Assembly (NCBI GenBank): GCA_030427705.1
Contig: JAUIBR010000013.1
Span: 1 to 64,000, forward strand
Direction: 5' to 3'
Origin: a bacterium
GTDB taxonomy: Bacteria; Myxococcota_A; Bradymonadia; Bradymonadales; Bradymonadaceae
Length of the DNA: 64,000 nucleotides
Below the pieces are notes generated by a model, which was not told the DNA's origin, ran no database searches, and was given only the letters and a program-made list of their open reading frames with translations. Positions 1 to 8,967 of this stretch are shown one piece after another. How positions within the stretch are numbered: position 1 is the stretch's first letter; every line of letters begins with the position of its first letter. The translations under genes were made by a program, and so were the position numbers.

Positions 1-333
1 CACCGCGCGGGTCTTGGAGAACGAACCCGTGAAGTAGATGACGCCATCGACGACCAGGGGCGTCGCGACCAGCGAGCGATCGCCCGGCAAGTCCATCACC
101 CACTCGACACCGAGGCGCGCGACGGTGTCGGTGTTGATCTCGGTCAGATACCGAAAACTGTCGGCCGAACCGCGATACGACACGATGGCAATCCCATGCC
201 CACCAGGTGCGTCCAAGCCCCAGAGTTCGGCGCTTCCGTAGACAAACAGCCCCTCATCAAGTGGTTTCGATTGCGCCCAAGTCAGTGATGGAAGCAGCAG
301 AGCTGCCAAAAAGACGAGGAGTCTGGCTACCAC
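1..333 (-). CDS. PQQ-dependent dehydrogenase (quinoprotein), N-terminal part, cut by window edge
   Basis: Reading the minus strand from a GTG at 333 gives 111 open codons to the left edge. The product begins with a hydrophobic signal peptide (VVARLLVFLAALLLPSLTWA, cleavage probably before QSKP). About 65 residues in it shows ITEINTDTVARLGVEW-like text (here LTEINTDTVARLGVEW) followed by ATPLVVDGVIYFTGSFSKTRAV. This is the typical first blade of periplasmic quinoprotein alcohol dehydrogenases, where substrate-derived electrons pass to PQQ. The start overlaps the upstream gene's stop by 7 bases (GTGGTAG), so the two genes are probably translationally coupled. The catalytic Asp, the disulfide and any haem domain lie outside the window, so substrate and subtype cannot be judged. 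An 8-bladed PQQ-repeat protein of another kind is the main alternative. Confidence 0.7.
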   Translation of the reverse strand, partial: MVARLLVFLAALLLPSLTWAQSKPLDEGLFVYGSAELWGLDAPGGHGIAIVSYRGSADSFRYLTEINTDTVARLGVEWVMDLPGDRSLVATPLVVDGVIYFTGSFSKTRAV

Positions 334-1064
334 TGACCACCCAGGTTGATGCCTGCGTAGAAGTAGTTATTGAAGCCCAATTCAAGCTTAACCGATGCGT
401 GTTTCTCGATGGTGAACCGCGCACCACCAGCGGCGTTAAGCACAGGGATGACGAATGGGATGTCTTCTTCTTCGGCTTCCTGGAAACCGCCGGCCAAATC
501 CGCCTCTCCATCCGTGACACAGCCGTCAGGCGCGTATTGCCCTTGGGTGTAGCAGGTACCCGTCTGGTTGACCTGATACTTCGTAATGGCCCCCAGCGTG
601 AATCCAGGCCCGATTCCCCCGCCGACATACGGCGAGAACCACTCATTGACGTCCCAGATGAAGTACGACGCGATCACGAACGACAAGATTTGAAGATCGA
701 AATCGGTCCAATACGTCTCGATGTTGTCATCGCCAGATTCGCGCCAGAGTCCTTGCTCCATGCGCAGATCGGCGTAGTCGACGATGAATGCGAGCTCGTA
801 GTTGTCTTTTTTGCGGAAGATGAATCCGCCGCCATAGGCCAGGTTCGGTCCATCCGACCAGCTCGACGAGTGTTCGTCGTAGATCGCACCCAGAATGAAG
901 TCCGGGAGCGTGATGAATCGGAAGTGACCCGACACACTCCACTCGGTCTTCTTAGATTCGGACTCGAAGCGCATCGGATCTTTTTGGTCGACGTATTGGG
1001 CAGCTGCGGGCGAAGCGAAAAAGCTAGCCGCGAAGATCGTCAAAAGCATCCATCGAAATTTCAT
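327..1064 (-). CDS. Putative outer-membrane beta-barrel protein
   Basis: The product is 245 residues if translation starts at the second ATG of GGAG-ATGACT-ATG, which gives an ideal Shine-Dalgarno spacing; a longer open frame reaches 1121. It starts with a clear signal peptide (MKFRWMLLTIFAASFFASPAAA, then QYVDQ). The mature part alternates polar and aromatic residues in beta-strand fashion (HFRFITLPDFILGAIYD, GGGFIFRKKDNYELAFIVDY, SPYVGGGIGPGFTLG) and ends in a strand close to a C-terminal aromatic (FYAGINLGGQW), as BAM-assembled barrels do. One pair of cysteines (CYTQGQYAPDGC) probably forms a loop disulfide. It lies directly upstream of, and overlaps, the PQQ-dehydrogenase gene, so both are likely envelope proteins of one transcript. 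The exact family is not recognised. Confidence 0.65.
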   Translation of the reverse strand: MKFRWMLLTIFAASFFASPAAAQYVDQKDPMRFESESKKTEWSVSGHFRFITLPDFILGAIYDEHSSSWSDGPNLAYGGGFIFRKKDNYELAFIVDYADLRMEQGLWRESGDDNIETYWTDFDLQILSFVIASYFIWDVNEWFSPYVGGGIGPGFTLGAITKYQVNQTGTCYTQGQYAPDGCVTDGEADLAGGFQEAEEEDIPFVIPVLNAAGGARFTIEKHASVKLELGFNNYFYAGINLGGQW

Positions 1065-1127
1065 AGTCATCTCCAGTGTGATCACCGCGAGGATACTATA
1101 GGTGCCATTATCAAGCCACAATTCACA

Positions 1128-2000
1128 CTATGCCGCTGCGCGCACCATCTTCAGGAAGGTCGCTGCCGCAGTGCTCTGCGTCCGATCTGTGCGATAGACC
1201 AAAGCGAGTTCGCGCTTGATAGGCCGTTTTGAAGCACGCAATCCGTGCTCTTCTCCCAAAGCAAACTGGCTGACGAAGGCGCCCCCGATTCCCTGTGCGA
1301 CCATCTGTTTAATGGACTCAATCGAGCGAAGCTCCATCACGATATCGACGGCAACGCCTTCCGAAGCCAGCCGGGACTCAATGATCTGGCGGATGGCAGA
1401 ACCCGCCTCGAAGAGCACCAGCGGGACCTGGTCCAGTTCGGCCCACCGAAAGGTACGTTGTTCGTAGAGCTTGTGTGATTTGGGAACGATCAGGCGAAGC
1501 TCATCGGTGACCCACCGCTCGACCTCGAGTTGGGGGGGTACTGGCGTATCGGGACGCAGGGTCACGACGCCAAGGTCCAATTCACCAGACAACACCGCAT
1601 CGACAACCCCGCTACTCGCCTGTTCACGCACATAGAACTGGATGCGTGGATGCGCCTCATGAAACCGAGCGATCAACGAAGGTAACAGGTAAGTGGTTGC
1701 GGTGGCGCCGCCGCCGACCGACAACGAACCACGTTCCAGACCAATCAGCTCATCCATCGCCAGTTTCGCGTCGTCCAACTCCCCAAGGACGGACTCCGCG
1801 TAGCTTAAGAACACCTCGCCGGCCGCGGTCAACGTCATGCCCTTTTTGCTACGGTCAAAGAGCTGCTGCCCAAGCTCATCTTCGAGCTTCGCTAACTGGG
1901 AGCTCAATGCCGGCTGCGTCAGAAATAACGCCTTCGCAGCCTTCGTCATGTGCTGTTGGCGAGCGATCTCAGACACTATTTTTAGCTGAATAACCTCCAT
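1128..2000 (-). CDS. LysR-family transcriptional regulator
   Basis: The 290-residue product has the standard LysR length. Residues 1-60 form the winged helix-turn-helix (MTKAAKALFLTQPALSSQLAKLEDELGQQLFDR, then GMTLTAAGEVF). From about residue 90 comes the periplasmic-binding-like effector domain with typical segments (GSLSVGGGATATTYLLPSLIARFHEAHP, GELDLGVV, MVAQGIGGAFVS). The effector cannot be read from sequence. It is transcribed divergently from aconitase with 104 bp between start codons, the usual arrangement for a LysR protein controlling its neighbour and itself. No strong ribosome-binding site precedes the ATG at 2000, so a slightly later start is possible. Confidence 0.9.
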   Translation of the reverse strand: MEVIQLKIVSEIARQQHMTKAAKALFLTQPALSSQLAKLEDELGQQLFDRSKKGMTLTAAGEVFLSYAESVLGELDDAKLAMDELIGLERGSLSVGGGATATTYLLPSLIARFHEAHPRIQFYVREQASSGVVDAVLSGELDLGVVTLRPDTPVPPQLEVERWVTDELRLIVPKSHKLYEQRTFRWAELDQVPLVLFEAGSAIRQIIESRLASEGVAVDIVMELRSIESIKQMVAQGIGGAFVSQFALGEEHGLRASKRPIKRELALVYRTDRTQSTAAATFLKMVRAAA

Positions 2001-2104
2001 AAATAAAACTTATCATAACAATCAAATTAATCCATTTAACTTATGGCAATTCAGCCCATAAAGTGCCCGCAGAAATCGTGAACACCAAGCCAAAGGAGCA
2101 AACC
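2001..2104. promoter_or_regulatory. Divergent lysR/acnA control region with inverted repeat
   Basis: This AT-rich gap separates the LysR and aconitase starts. It contains TTATGG-N9-CCATAA at 2041-2061, a 6-bp-arm dyad of the size bound by LysR dimers, and a small palindrome TTATCATAA at 2010-2018. AAAGGAG at 2092-2098 sits seven bases before the ATG at 2105 and fixes the aconitase start. Operator function is inference from position and symmetry. Confidence 0.45.
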
Positions 2105-4825
2105 ATGGCGAATCCATTTAATGCAGAGACAACGTTCTCGACGTCGCACGGCGAATTCCGTGCAGCGCGCCTCGGCGCGTTGAAAGACGCCGGGATCGGT
2201 CATATCGACAAACTCCCCTACTCCATCCGAGTTCTGCTTGAGAGCTGCTTGCGAAACTGTGACGGCGAAGTCGTCACGGAAGAGCACGTCAAAGCGCTGG
2301 CAAACTACAATGCGAAGGATGTGGGCGAGCAAGAGATTGCGTTCAAACCCGGCCGCGTTGTCCTTCAGGACTTCACCGGTGTTCCAGCTGTCGTCGACCT
2401 CGCCGCACTCCGCAGCGCGATGAAGCGCATGGGTGGTGACGTCAGCAAGGTCAACCCGCTCTCACGTGCTGACCTCGTTATCGACCACTCCGTTCAGGTC
2501 GATGCCTACGGAACGCCACAAGCGATGGCGATTAACAAAGAGCGTGAATTTGAGCGCAATAAAGAGCGCTACGAGTTCCTGAAATGGGGCCAGAAGAGCT
2601 TCGACAACTTCAGTGTCGTGCCGCCAGAGACCGGTATCGTTCACCAGGTTAACCTCGAGTATCTCGCAGGCGTGGCCTTGAAAGACGGCGATATGGTCTA
2701 CCCAGATTCGTTGGTCGGAACCGACTCGCACACCACGATGATCAACGGCCTTGGCGTCGTTGGTTGGGGTGTCGGCGGTATCGAAGCTGAAGCTGCAATG
2801 CTCGGACAGCCAATCTACATGCTGATCCCAGAAGTTGTTGGCTTCAAACTCACTGGCAAACTCACCGAAGGAACGACGGCAACTGACCTTGTCCTGATGG
2901 TTACGCAGATGCTGCGTAAGCTCGGCGTCGTCGGGAAATTCGTCGAGTTCTACGGCGAGGGCATGGAGAACCTTACGTTGGCTGACCGCGCGACAATCGC
3001 CAACATGGCGCCTGAGTACGGCGCGACGATGGGCTTCTTCCCTGTCGACCAGAAAACGCTTGATTACTTGCACCTGTCCGGTCGCGACGAAGCTCAAATC
3101 GAGCTGGTCGAGGCGTACACCAAGCTCAACGGTTTGTGGCGCGACGATTCGTACGAGATCGAATACACCACGACGCTCGAGCTCGACCTCGGCGACGTCC
3201 AAGCATCGCTGGCCGGTCCAAAGCGACCACAAGACCGCATCCTGCTCACCGACATGAAGGGCGAGTTCCTTCTGCAACGTGAAAAGACGTTCGGTCACAG
3301 CGAGAAGGTCAGCAAAGAGACGACGTACAAGGGCGAAACGTTCGACCTCTCGGATGGTGACCTTGTTATTGCGGCGATTACGTCGTGCACTAACACCTCG
3401 AACCCAGCGGTTATGATCGGCGCGGGTATCGTGGCGAAGAAGGCAAACCAACTTGGCCTGAAAGCCAAGCCATGGGTCAAGACCTCGCTTGCTCCTGGAA
3501 GCCGCGTTGTCACCGACTATCTAGACAAAGCTGGTCTGAGTGAACACCTCGAAGCCATCGGTTTCTACACGGTGGGCTACGGCTGCACGACCTGCATCGG
3601 TAACAGCGGCCCGCTGCCTGATGAAATTCGCGATAGCATCGTTGACGCTGACCTGGTTGCAGGTTCGGTTCTCTCGGGTAACCGCAACTTCGAAGGCCGC
3701 GTCAGCCCACACACCAAGGTCAACTACCTCGCGTCGCCACCGCTGGTTGTCGCGTACGCCTTGGCTGGAACGGTTGATATCAACCTTCAGAGTGACCCAA
3801 TTGGGACCGACAAGGACGGCAATGATGTCTTCCTCAAGGACGTCTGGCCGACCAACGCCGAAATCCACGACACGTGGCAGCAATGCGTAACGCGCGAGCA
3901 ATTCGTCAACCGCTACGCCCATGCATTCGAAGGCCCAGCCGAATGGAAGGCCTTGGACGCGAGCAAGTCGGACGTTTACGGATGGGATCCAAAATCGACG
4001 TACGTTCAAGAACCACCGTTCTTCGTCAACATGCCGAAGGAAGCGCCAGCAATCAGCGCCATCAGCGGCGCACGAGTGCTTGCAAAGCTTGGCGACTCGA
4101 CCACGACCGACCACATCAGCCCAGCTGGCGCCATCCCACCGGATAGCCCAGCCGCGCGATACCTTGAAAGCCACGGTATTGAGCGACGTATGTGGAACAG
4201 CTTCGGCTCACGTCGTGGTAACGACCGTGTCATGACGCGCGGAACGTTTGGAAACATCCGCATCCGCAACCAAATCGCTCCCGGTACCGAAGGTGGATAC
4301 ACCACGTACTTTGGGCCGAGCGAAACGCCTGACGGACCATTCGATTGGCTGACTTACGACAGTGACGTCGATCCAAAGAACGGCGAAGTCTGCTTCATCT
4401 ACGACGCCTCGGTGAAGTACCAGAAGCACCAGATTCCGCTGGTTGTGATTGGTGGCATCGACTACGGCATGGGCTCTAGCCGCGACTGGGCAGCCAAGGG
4501 CACGTTCCTTCTGGGTGTCAAAGCCGTCATCGCTGCAAGCTACGAGCGTATTCACCGCTCCAACTTGATCGGTATGGGCGTGTTGCCTTTGCAGTTCAAG
4601 AACACGACGGCTGAGCAACTTGGTCTGACGGGTCACGAGACCTACGACATCGAGATCAATGACAGCCTCGAGCCGCTCCAGGACGTCAAAGTCACGGCAA
4701 CTGCGGACGACGGTACGAAGACCGAGTTCATGGCGACGTGCCGAATCGATACGCCGGTTGAGGTGGAGTACTACCGAAACGGTGGGATTCTGCACTACGT
4801 GCTGCGCCGAATGGCCAACAGCTAG
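2105..4825 (+). CDS. acnA: Aconitate hydratase A
   Basis: The product is 906 residues, the normal length of AcnA/IRP-type aconitases, which isomerise citrate to isocitrate in the TCA cycle. The three [4Fe-4S] ligands are visible as Cys428 in TSCTNTSNP and Cys494/Cys497 in [11 protein letters not shown]. Other hallmarks are [24 protein letters not shown], the swivel-domain start [20 protein letters not shown] and the active-site loop [11 protein letters not shown]. The start at MANPFN is chosen over an upstream in-frame codon at 2063 because AAAGGAG lies at proper distance. It stands alone, divergent from the LysR gene, and ends at an intrinsic terminator at 4866-4888. Confidence 0.97.
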   Translation: MANPFNAETTFSTSHGEFRAARLGALKDAGIGHIDKLPYSIRVLLESCLRNCDGEVVTEEHVKALANYNAKDVGEQEIAFKPGRVVLQDFTGVPAVVDLAALRSAMKRMGGDVSKVNPLSRADLVIDHSVQVDAYGTPQAMAINKEREFERNKERYEFLKWGQKSFDNFSVVPPETGIVHQVNLEYLAGVALKDGDMVYPDSLVGTDSHTTMINGLGVVGWGVGGIEAEAAMLGQPIYMLIPEVVGFKLTGKLTEGTTATDLVLMVTQMLRKLGVVGKFVEFYGEGMENLTLADRATIANMAPEYGATMGFFPVDQKTLDYLHLSGRDEAQIELVEAYTKLNGLWRDDSYEIEYTTTLELDLGDVQASLAGPKRPQDRILLTDMKGEFLLQREKTFGHSEKVSKETTYKGETFDLSDGDLVIAAITSCTNTSNPAVMIGAGIVAKKANQLGLKAKPWVKTSLAPGSRVVTDYLDKAGLSEHLEAIGFYTVGYGCTTCIGNSGPLPDEIRDSIVDADLVAGSVLSGNRNFEGRVSPHTKVNYLASPPLVVAYALAGTVDINLQSDPIGTDKDGNDVFLKDVWPTNAEIHDTWQQCVTREQFVNRYAHAFEGPAEWKALDASKSDVYGWDPKSTYVQEPPFFVNMPKEAPAISAISGARVLAKLGDSTTTDHISPAGAIPPDSPAARYLESHGIERRMWNSFGSRRGNDRVMTRGTFGNIRIRNQIAPGTEGGYTTYFGPSETPDGPFDWLTYDSDVDPKNGEVCFIYDASVKYQKHQIPLVVIGGIDYGMGSSRDWAAKGTFLLGVKAVIAASYERIHRSNLIGMGVLPLQFKNTTAEQLGLTGHETYDIEINDSLEPLQDVKVTATADDGTKTEFMATCRIDTPVEVEYYRNGGILHYVLRRMANS

Positions 4826-4832
4826 ACGGAGC

Positions 4833-4996
4833 CGCGGAGGCTCTCAATAGAGACGCAGAGTCTCGGAGACCCGGAGGGTTTCTTTTTTGGATTATCGGTG
4901 ATTTCGCCAACTTTGTGGCGGCACTACTGAAAACCCATAGAAGAAGCCCTCCGTGCCTCTGTGGCTCAGCGGCTCGATGGAGGGCTCCCGCCTCCC
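4833..4996 (+). repeat. Dispersed structured intergenic element, copy 1
   Basis: The core is a pair of 19-nt arms, 4864-4882 and 4943-4961, complementary at 15 of 19 positions, enclosing a 60-nt loop. Outside the arms are purine-rich (left) and pyrimidine-rich (right) phrases built on CGGAGGC / GCCTCTG. The reverse complement of 42664-42825 aligns along the whole length, including loop text GGATTATCGGTGATTTCGCC (copy 2: GGATTGTCCGTGATTTCGCC). Because the loop is conserved as well as the arms, this is a defined element and not just two GC-rich hairpins. Confidence 0.75.
4866..4888 (+). terminator. Intrinsic terminator of acnA
   Basis: GAGACCC (4866-4872) pairs with GGGTTTC (4876-4882), including one G-U, around a GGA loop, and is followed directly by six T residues (4883-4888). 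It lies 41 bases after the acnA stop and forms the left arm of the larger dispersed element at 4833-4996. Confidence 0.75.
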
Positions 4997-5075
4997 TTGC
5001 TCTTTTCCCTTGAAAAAATAGCGGCGGGACTCAGAATGTGAGCATTCATTCAGCTTTTCATTCTTGGTTGCCCAC

Positions 5076-6461
5076 ATGAAGTACCGAATTGCCCTCGTCC
5101 TAACCCTCTCCCTAGCGCTTAATGCCTGCGGGAACGAGGAATCCAAATCCAACAAGTCTGGCGAAAACAACGTCAATAACGTCAACAACGTTAACAACGC
5201 CAACAACGCCAACAACGTTAACAACGCGAACAACGTGATCGGCGATGTGACCTATTGGGGCGACATCGCGCCGATCATTGAAGGGCGTTGTACGGGCTGC
5301 CACACAGACGGCGGAATTGGCCCGTTCGCGTTGGAAACCTATGCCGACGTTCAGCCGCTGGCGAACCTCGTCGAGCAAGTGGTGAGCGACCGTACGATGC
5401 CGCCATTCCTGGCTCAGGGCGATTGCAACGAGTTTGAGCACGACCCGACATTGTCGGATGAACAGGTTGAATTGGTATCGGCTTGGGTTGAACAGGGCAC
5501 TCCCGAAGGCGATCCAAACGCCAAAGGGGAACCACTACCCGCGATCGAAATCACCGGGCTTTCCCGAATCGACCGCACGTTAACGATGCGTGAGCCATAC
5601 ACACCACGAAACGAGCCGGACGATTACCGCTGCTTCGTCATGGACATGGACATCGACCAACGCATGTACGTGACGGGATTTGGCGTTGATCCGGACAAGG
5701 ACGAGATCGTCCACCACATCATCGCATTCTACATTCCACCTGAGGACGCCGACCTCGCCGAAGAGATCGATGCGCAAGAAGACGGTCCCGGATACACATG
5801 TTTTGGCAGCCCTCGCGTCGGCAATCTACGAGACACGAAGTGGTTGGGTTCATGGGCACCGGGCGGACAGGCAGGGGATTTCCCTGAGGGCACCGGTATC
5901 CCAATCGATCCCGGCTCGAAAGTGGTCGTCCAAGTTCACTACAACACACTTGGATCAGACCCCGTGCCAGACCAGAGCAGCCTGGCGTTCAAACTGGACG
6001 CGTCTGTCGAGAAGGAAGCTGAGTTTTTCCTCTGGGCGAACCCACAATGGCTTGGAGGCACCATGCCGATTCGAGCCGGTGATGCTGAAGCGACGCATTC
6101 ATTTGGATTCGACCCGACGCCGTTCCTGAGCGGTGGGCGTCCCATCAAGTTTTATGATGGCTTCATCCACATGCATACGCTTGGGAAGTCCGCGCGTGTC
6201 TTCATCGACCGGCAGTCCGGCGACGAAGACTGCCTGATTAACATCCCCAACTACGACTTCAACTGGCAGCAAGGTGTCCGCTTCAAAGAACCCAAGACGC
6301 TTCAGCCAGGAGACCGACTCGTTATCGATTGCATGTGGGACAACTCGCAATCGAACCAACCTTGGATCGACGGCCAGCAGATGATGACGCAGGACCGCAA
6401 CTGGGGTGACGGGACAAACGACGAGATGTGTTTGGGGGTGCTCTACGCGACGTTCGAATAA
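5076..6461 (+). CDS. Copper type II monooxygenase lipoprotein with N-terminal c-type haem domain
   Basis: The 461-residue product starts as a lipoprotein (MKYRIALVLTLSLALNAC, Cys18), followed by an Asn-rich linker of NNV/NNA units (about residues 28-52). A cytochrome-c-like domain has C72-T-G-C75-H76 and a possible axial Met in RTMPPF. The rest matches the PHM/dopamine beta-monooxygenase fold: His213-His214 and His288 for the CuH site, His365-x-His367 and Met451 for the CuM site. Such enzymes hydroxylate a substrate with O2 using two single-electron transfers; the fused haem domain could supply them in place of ascorbate. The substrate is unknown. The 3' end overlaps the convergent dus gene by 19 bases. 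The ATG at 5076 is preferred over an upstream TTG because the signal peptide begins there. Confidence 0.85.
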   Translation: MKYRIALVLTLSLALNACGNEESKSNKSGENNVNNVNNVNNANNANNVNNANNVIGDVTYWGDIAPIIEGRCTGCHTDGGIGPFALETYADVQPLANLVEQVVSDRTMPPFLAQGDCNEFEHDPTLSDEQVELVSAWVEQGTPEGDPNAKGEPLPAIEITGLSRIDRTLTMREPYTPRNEPDDYRCFVMDMDIDQRMYVTGFGVDPDKDEIVHHIIAFYIPPEDADLAEEIDAQEDGPGYTCFGSPRVGNLRDTKWLGSWAPGGQAGDFPEGTGIPIDPGSKVVVQVHYNTLGSDPVPDQSSLAFKLDASVEKEAEFFLWANPQWLGGTMPIRAGDAEATHSFGFDPTPFLSGGRPIKFYDGFIHMHTLGKSARVFIDRQSGDEDCLINIPNYDFNWQQGVRFKEPKTLQPGDRLVIDCMWDNSQSNQPWIDGQQMMTQDRNWGDGTNDEMCLGVLYATFE

Positions 6462-7504
6462 TCGGCGTCACAGCGTTCACAAGCGGCATCGATGGCATCA
6501 TCAATGTCGCTTCTTTTTTCGATATCTTTCAATCGCTGGCGTAGCTCTTTCTCGCCCGCGGTACCGCGGAAGTACCAGATAAGGTGCTTGCGAATCTGGC
6601 GCGTCGTCAGTTCCTCGCCAAACGTATCGACATACAAATCGACGTGTCGTCGCAGCACGCGCGCCTTCTCTTCGGCTGAAGGTGGCTCGGGGATGGGCTC
6701 CCCAGCAAGGTCTGCTTTGATCTGCTCGAATACCCACGGGTTACCCAAGCAACCACGCGCAACCATCACGGCATCACATCCTGTGATCGAGAACATTCGG
6801 CGAGCGGATACCCAATCGCAAACGTCGCCGTTGCCGATGACTTTGAGCTCACCGACCGACTGTTTTAGGTCCCGGATGACGGCCAAATCGGCGTGACCAT
6901 CGTACATATCGCAGCGGGTGCGGCCGTGAATGGTAACGGCTGCCGCGCCTGCGTCTTCCATTGCTCGGGCAACTTCGACAGCGTTTGTATCTTCCCAACC
7001 CGCGCGAATCTTGCCGGTAACCGGGATGTCGACCGCTTTGACCATCGCATCGAAGATCTCGAACACCTTGGACGGGTCGCGTAACAGCGCTGCTCCATGA
7101 CCGCTAGAGACGACCTTGCGCATCGGACATCCCATGTTTAGGTCGACCGAGTCCGCGCCCGCTTCTTCAACGATTGCGGCTGCACGGGCGAGCATCTCTG
7201 GGTCTTTGCCGTAGATTTGGACGGAGACGGGATGCTCATCCGCGCGGATGTCGAGCATCTGCATCGACCGTTTGTCGCGATGAACCAGTCCGACCGAATA
7301 AATCATCTCGGTCACCACCAATCCCGCGCCTAGCTCTCGGCAGATCATGCGAAATGGCGGATTCGTGACTGCGGCCATGGGCGCCAAAACCACAGGTGGG
7401 TCCGCCACCAGGTTAGGGCCCAGACGCATAGGGTCACGTCGGACGGGTTCAGGCGTTGGCCCGTCCCATCGTAGTACCTCAAGTTGTTCGTCGGTCAGGC
7501 CCAC
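6443..7504 (-). CDS. dus: tRNA-dihydrouridine synthase (DusB-like)
   Basis: The 353-residue product is an FMN TIM-barrel enzyme that reduces uridines in tRNA. It shows the FMN-barrel start VLAPMAAVTNPPFR, the catalytic Cys126 in DLNMGCPMRKVVSSGHGAALL, IPVTGKIRAGW, VTIHGRTR, VIGNGDV and VMVARGCLGNPWVF, and the helical C-terminal domain from about residue 265. Text and length fit the DusB/NifR3 branch best. It is the last gene of a minus-strand operon, 2 bp behind a Cys-rich lipoprotein gene. It converges on and overlaps the copper monooxygenase gene. Confidence 0.93.
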   Translation of the reverse strand: MGLTDEQLEVLRWDGPTPEPVRRDPMRLGPNLVADPPVVLAPMAAVTNPPFRMICRELGAGLVVTEMIYSVGLVHRDKRSMQMLDIRADEHPVSVQIYGKDPEMLARAAAIVEEAGADSVDLNMGCPMRKVVSSGHGAALLRDPSKVFEIFDAMVKAVDIPVTGKIRAGWEDTNAVEVARAMEDAGAAAVTIHGRTRCDMYDGHADLAVIRDLKQSVGELKVIGNGDVCDWVSARRMFSITGCDAVMVARGCLGNPWVFEQIKADLAGEPIPEPPSAEEKARVLRRHVDLYVDTFGEELTTRQIRKHLIWYFRGTAGEKELRQRLKDIEKRSDIDDAIDAACERCDADYSNVA

Positions 7505-7506
7505 GG

Positions 7507-8172
7507 CTAGAGCTCGCGGTTGAATTCAATCTGCCCGTCGCCAAGGTCGATGGCAGGGTCGAGAACGAAGACCTGGTTGAGGCAATCACCTATTTCTGCG
7601 CAGAAACCGTCGTTGATTCGTGCAGTGCATTCAAAAACACGTCCCCAACTCGCTTCAGTTGCGGTGCGTGCGAGTGTGAAGCAGCGAGAGCGAACCTGTT
7701 CAGTGTCGATGCCCGGTTGGCATAGGTCGGACGCCGCGATGAAGTTCTCGCAGACTTCGCGCCGTGTTTGTGACAGCGGAATGCTCTCGTAACAAAGCTG
7801 AGGTACGTCTTCGGTTCGGATCTGTTCGCAGGTCAGGTCGTCGATGATGCAAGTCCCGAATGCCGCCACGGCAGAGTCGGACCACGGACAGGGGTTCGAA
7901 GCTGGGCACTGGCCTTCGATCGTCGCCAGACATGCGGTCAGGCAGTTGTCGATCGTCGAATTGCAGAAGTCGATCTTCTGACACATTGATTCACAGTTGG
8001 TGCCCTCGATCTCCTGAATTCGGCAGACACCGCGATCGCAAACATGATTCGGACGACAATCCAAATCGCTGTTGTTGCAGTATTCGCCAGCGGCACCCTG
8101 CTTGGTCTCGTCATCCGCAGTACATGCGGTGACGAGGAGGACCGCCGCAATAATGAGAAACAGTCTATACAT
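7507..8172 (-). CDS. Cys-rich lipoprotein, paralogue of the upstream gene
   Basis: The product is 221 residues with signal MYRLFLIIAAVLLVTAC (lipobox VTAC). The mature protein holds about 20 cysteines. It begins with a compact motif (GEYCNNSDLDCRPNHVCDRGVC), resembling the Dickkopf/EGF-like segments common in myxobacterial surface proteins. A longer domain follows with CxxxC pairs (CESMCQKIDFC, CLTACLATIEGQC) and the phrase EDVPQLCYESIPLSQTRREVCE. This phrase recurs in the neighbour as DDVPQLCYSQLPLSDDRKQRCD, so the two genes arose by duplication. Its start overlaps the upstream stop by one base (TGATG). The function is unknown; an outer-membrane or periplasmic disulfide-stabilised protein is inferred. 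Confidence 0.8.
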   Translation of the reverse strand: MYRLFLIIAAVLLVTACTADDETKQGAAGEYCNNSDLDCRPNHVCDRGVCRIQEIEGTNCESMCQKIDFCNSTIDNCLTACLATIEGQCPASNPCPWSDSAVAAFGTCIIDDLTCEQIRTEDVPQLCYESIPLSQTRREVCENFIAASDLCQPGIDTEQVRSRCFTLARTATEASWGRVFECTARINDGFCAEIGDCLNQVFVLDPAIDLGDGQIEFNREL

Positions 8173-8807
8173 CAGTCGGCCAGAGAGATGTTGGTGCCCA
8201 ACTCATCGTTGAAGCAAGTTCCGATGCCGCTACAGATACCGACGTCGAGCGCGTTCACGCAGCGATCCGTGCCGGCCCAGTCGGAGTCGGTGCCGGTTCG
8301 TGCGAGTTCATAACAACTCTGGAAGACATCATCGCGCTCGGCATCTGTTGCTCCGCAGTTTGATGCCGTCGAAACGAATGTGTCGCAGCGTTGTTTGCGG
8401 TCATCGCTGAGTGGCAGTTGGGAGTAACAAAGTTGCGGGACGTCGTCGACGAGCGCTTCCATGCAGGTGATGTCTTCAACGAAACACTCCGAGAAGGCAT
8501 TTCGTGCAGCCAGGCTCCAGGTCGACGTCGTTGCCCGGCAATCGGGAACGCAACCACTTTGACCAGCACCACACTCGTCAAGCCGTGCGCACATCTCTTC
8601 GCAAGAATAGGTCGGCTTGGGCCCGAACTCGTCGCAGACGCCGTCAAGGCAGGCTAAACCCGTCTGGCAATCGTCATCACGACCATTACAAAACTCGCCT
8701 AGACCGCCACGCCGAGTTTCGTCCTCGGCGCCGCATGCGGTGTTGAGCAGCGCGGATGCGCTGAGCAAAATGAACAATCCAATCAATAGTCGCACGGTCT
8801 GCATCAT
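8172..8807 (-). CDS. Cys-rich lipoprotein, first gene of the dus operon
   Basis: The product is 211 residues (210 if the second of two adjacent ATGs is used, which has the better spacing to GGAG). Signal MMQTVRLLIGLFILLSASALLNTAC ends in lipobox NTAC. The mature part repeats the plan of the next gene: GEFCNGRDDDCQTGLACLDGVC, then CEEMCARLDECGAGQSGCVPDC, DDVPQLCYSQLPLSDDRKQRCD and a C-terminal CFNDELG segment. The family is not recognised. The two paralogues are translationally coupled and co-transcribed with dus, an unrelated housekeeping gene, so shared transcription may not mean shared function. Confidence 0.8.
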   Translation of the reverse strand: MMQTVRLLIGLFILLSASALLNTACGAEDETRRGGLGEFCNGRDDDCQTGLACLDGVCDEFGPKPTYSCEEMCARLDECGAGQSGCVPDCRATTSTWSLAARNAFSECFVEDITCMEALVDDVPQLCYSQLPLSDDRKQRCDTFVSTASNCGATDAERDDVFQSCYELARTGTDSDWAGTDRCVNALDVGICSGIGTCFNDELGTNISLAD

Positions 8808-8836
8808 CGGCTCCTATCCAAGCACCATGCCGTCGG

Positions 8837-8878
8837 ACGATTAGCTACCACAGTTACCGACATGAAGCCACTAATCGT
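8837..8878. promoter_or_regulatory. Inverted repeat in divergent intergenic region
   Basis: ACGATTAG (8837-8844) and CTAATCGT (8871-8878) are perfect 8-bp arms, 26 bases apart, between the divergent lipoprotein genes at 8807 and 8968. Position suggests an operator or regulatory hairpin; no protein is implicated. Confidence 0.3.
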
Positions 8879-8967
8879 GAGTAATCAAGCAGGTTAGGGC
8901 GTAGGATTGCGACACGTTCGGTAGTGGTGTAAGAATCTGTTAAGCACGATTGCAAAAGGCTGGGCAG

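Noticed and set aside
207-1232. 341-codon plus-strand open frame opposite the outer-membrane protein gene
   Set aside because: It is the antisense shadow of the gene at 327-1064, which has a signal peptide and ribosome-binding site; the shadow's text has no recognisable domain.
2462-3451. 329-codon minus-strand frame within acnA
   Set aside because: It lies wholly opposite the conserved aconitase sequence and has no start context or family features.
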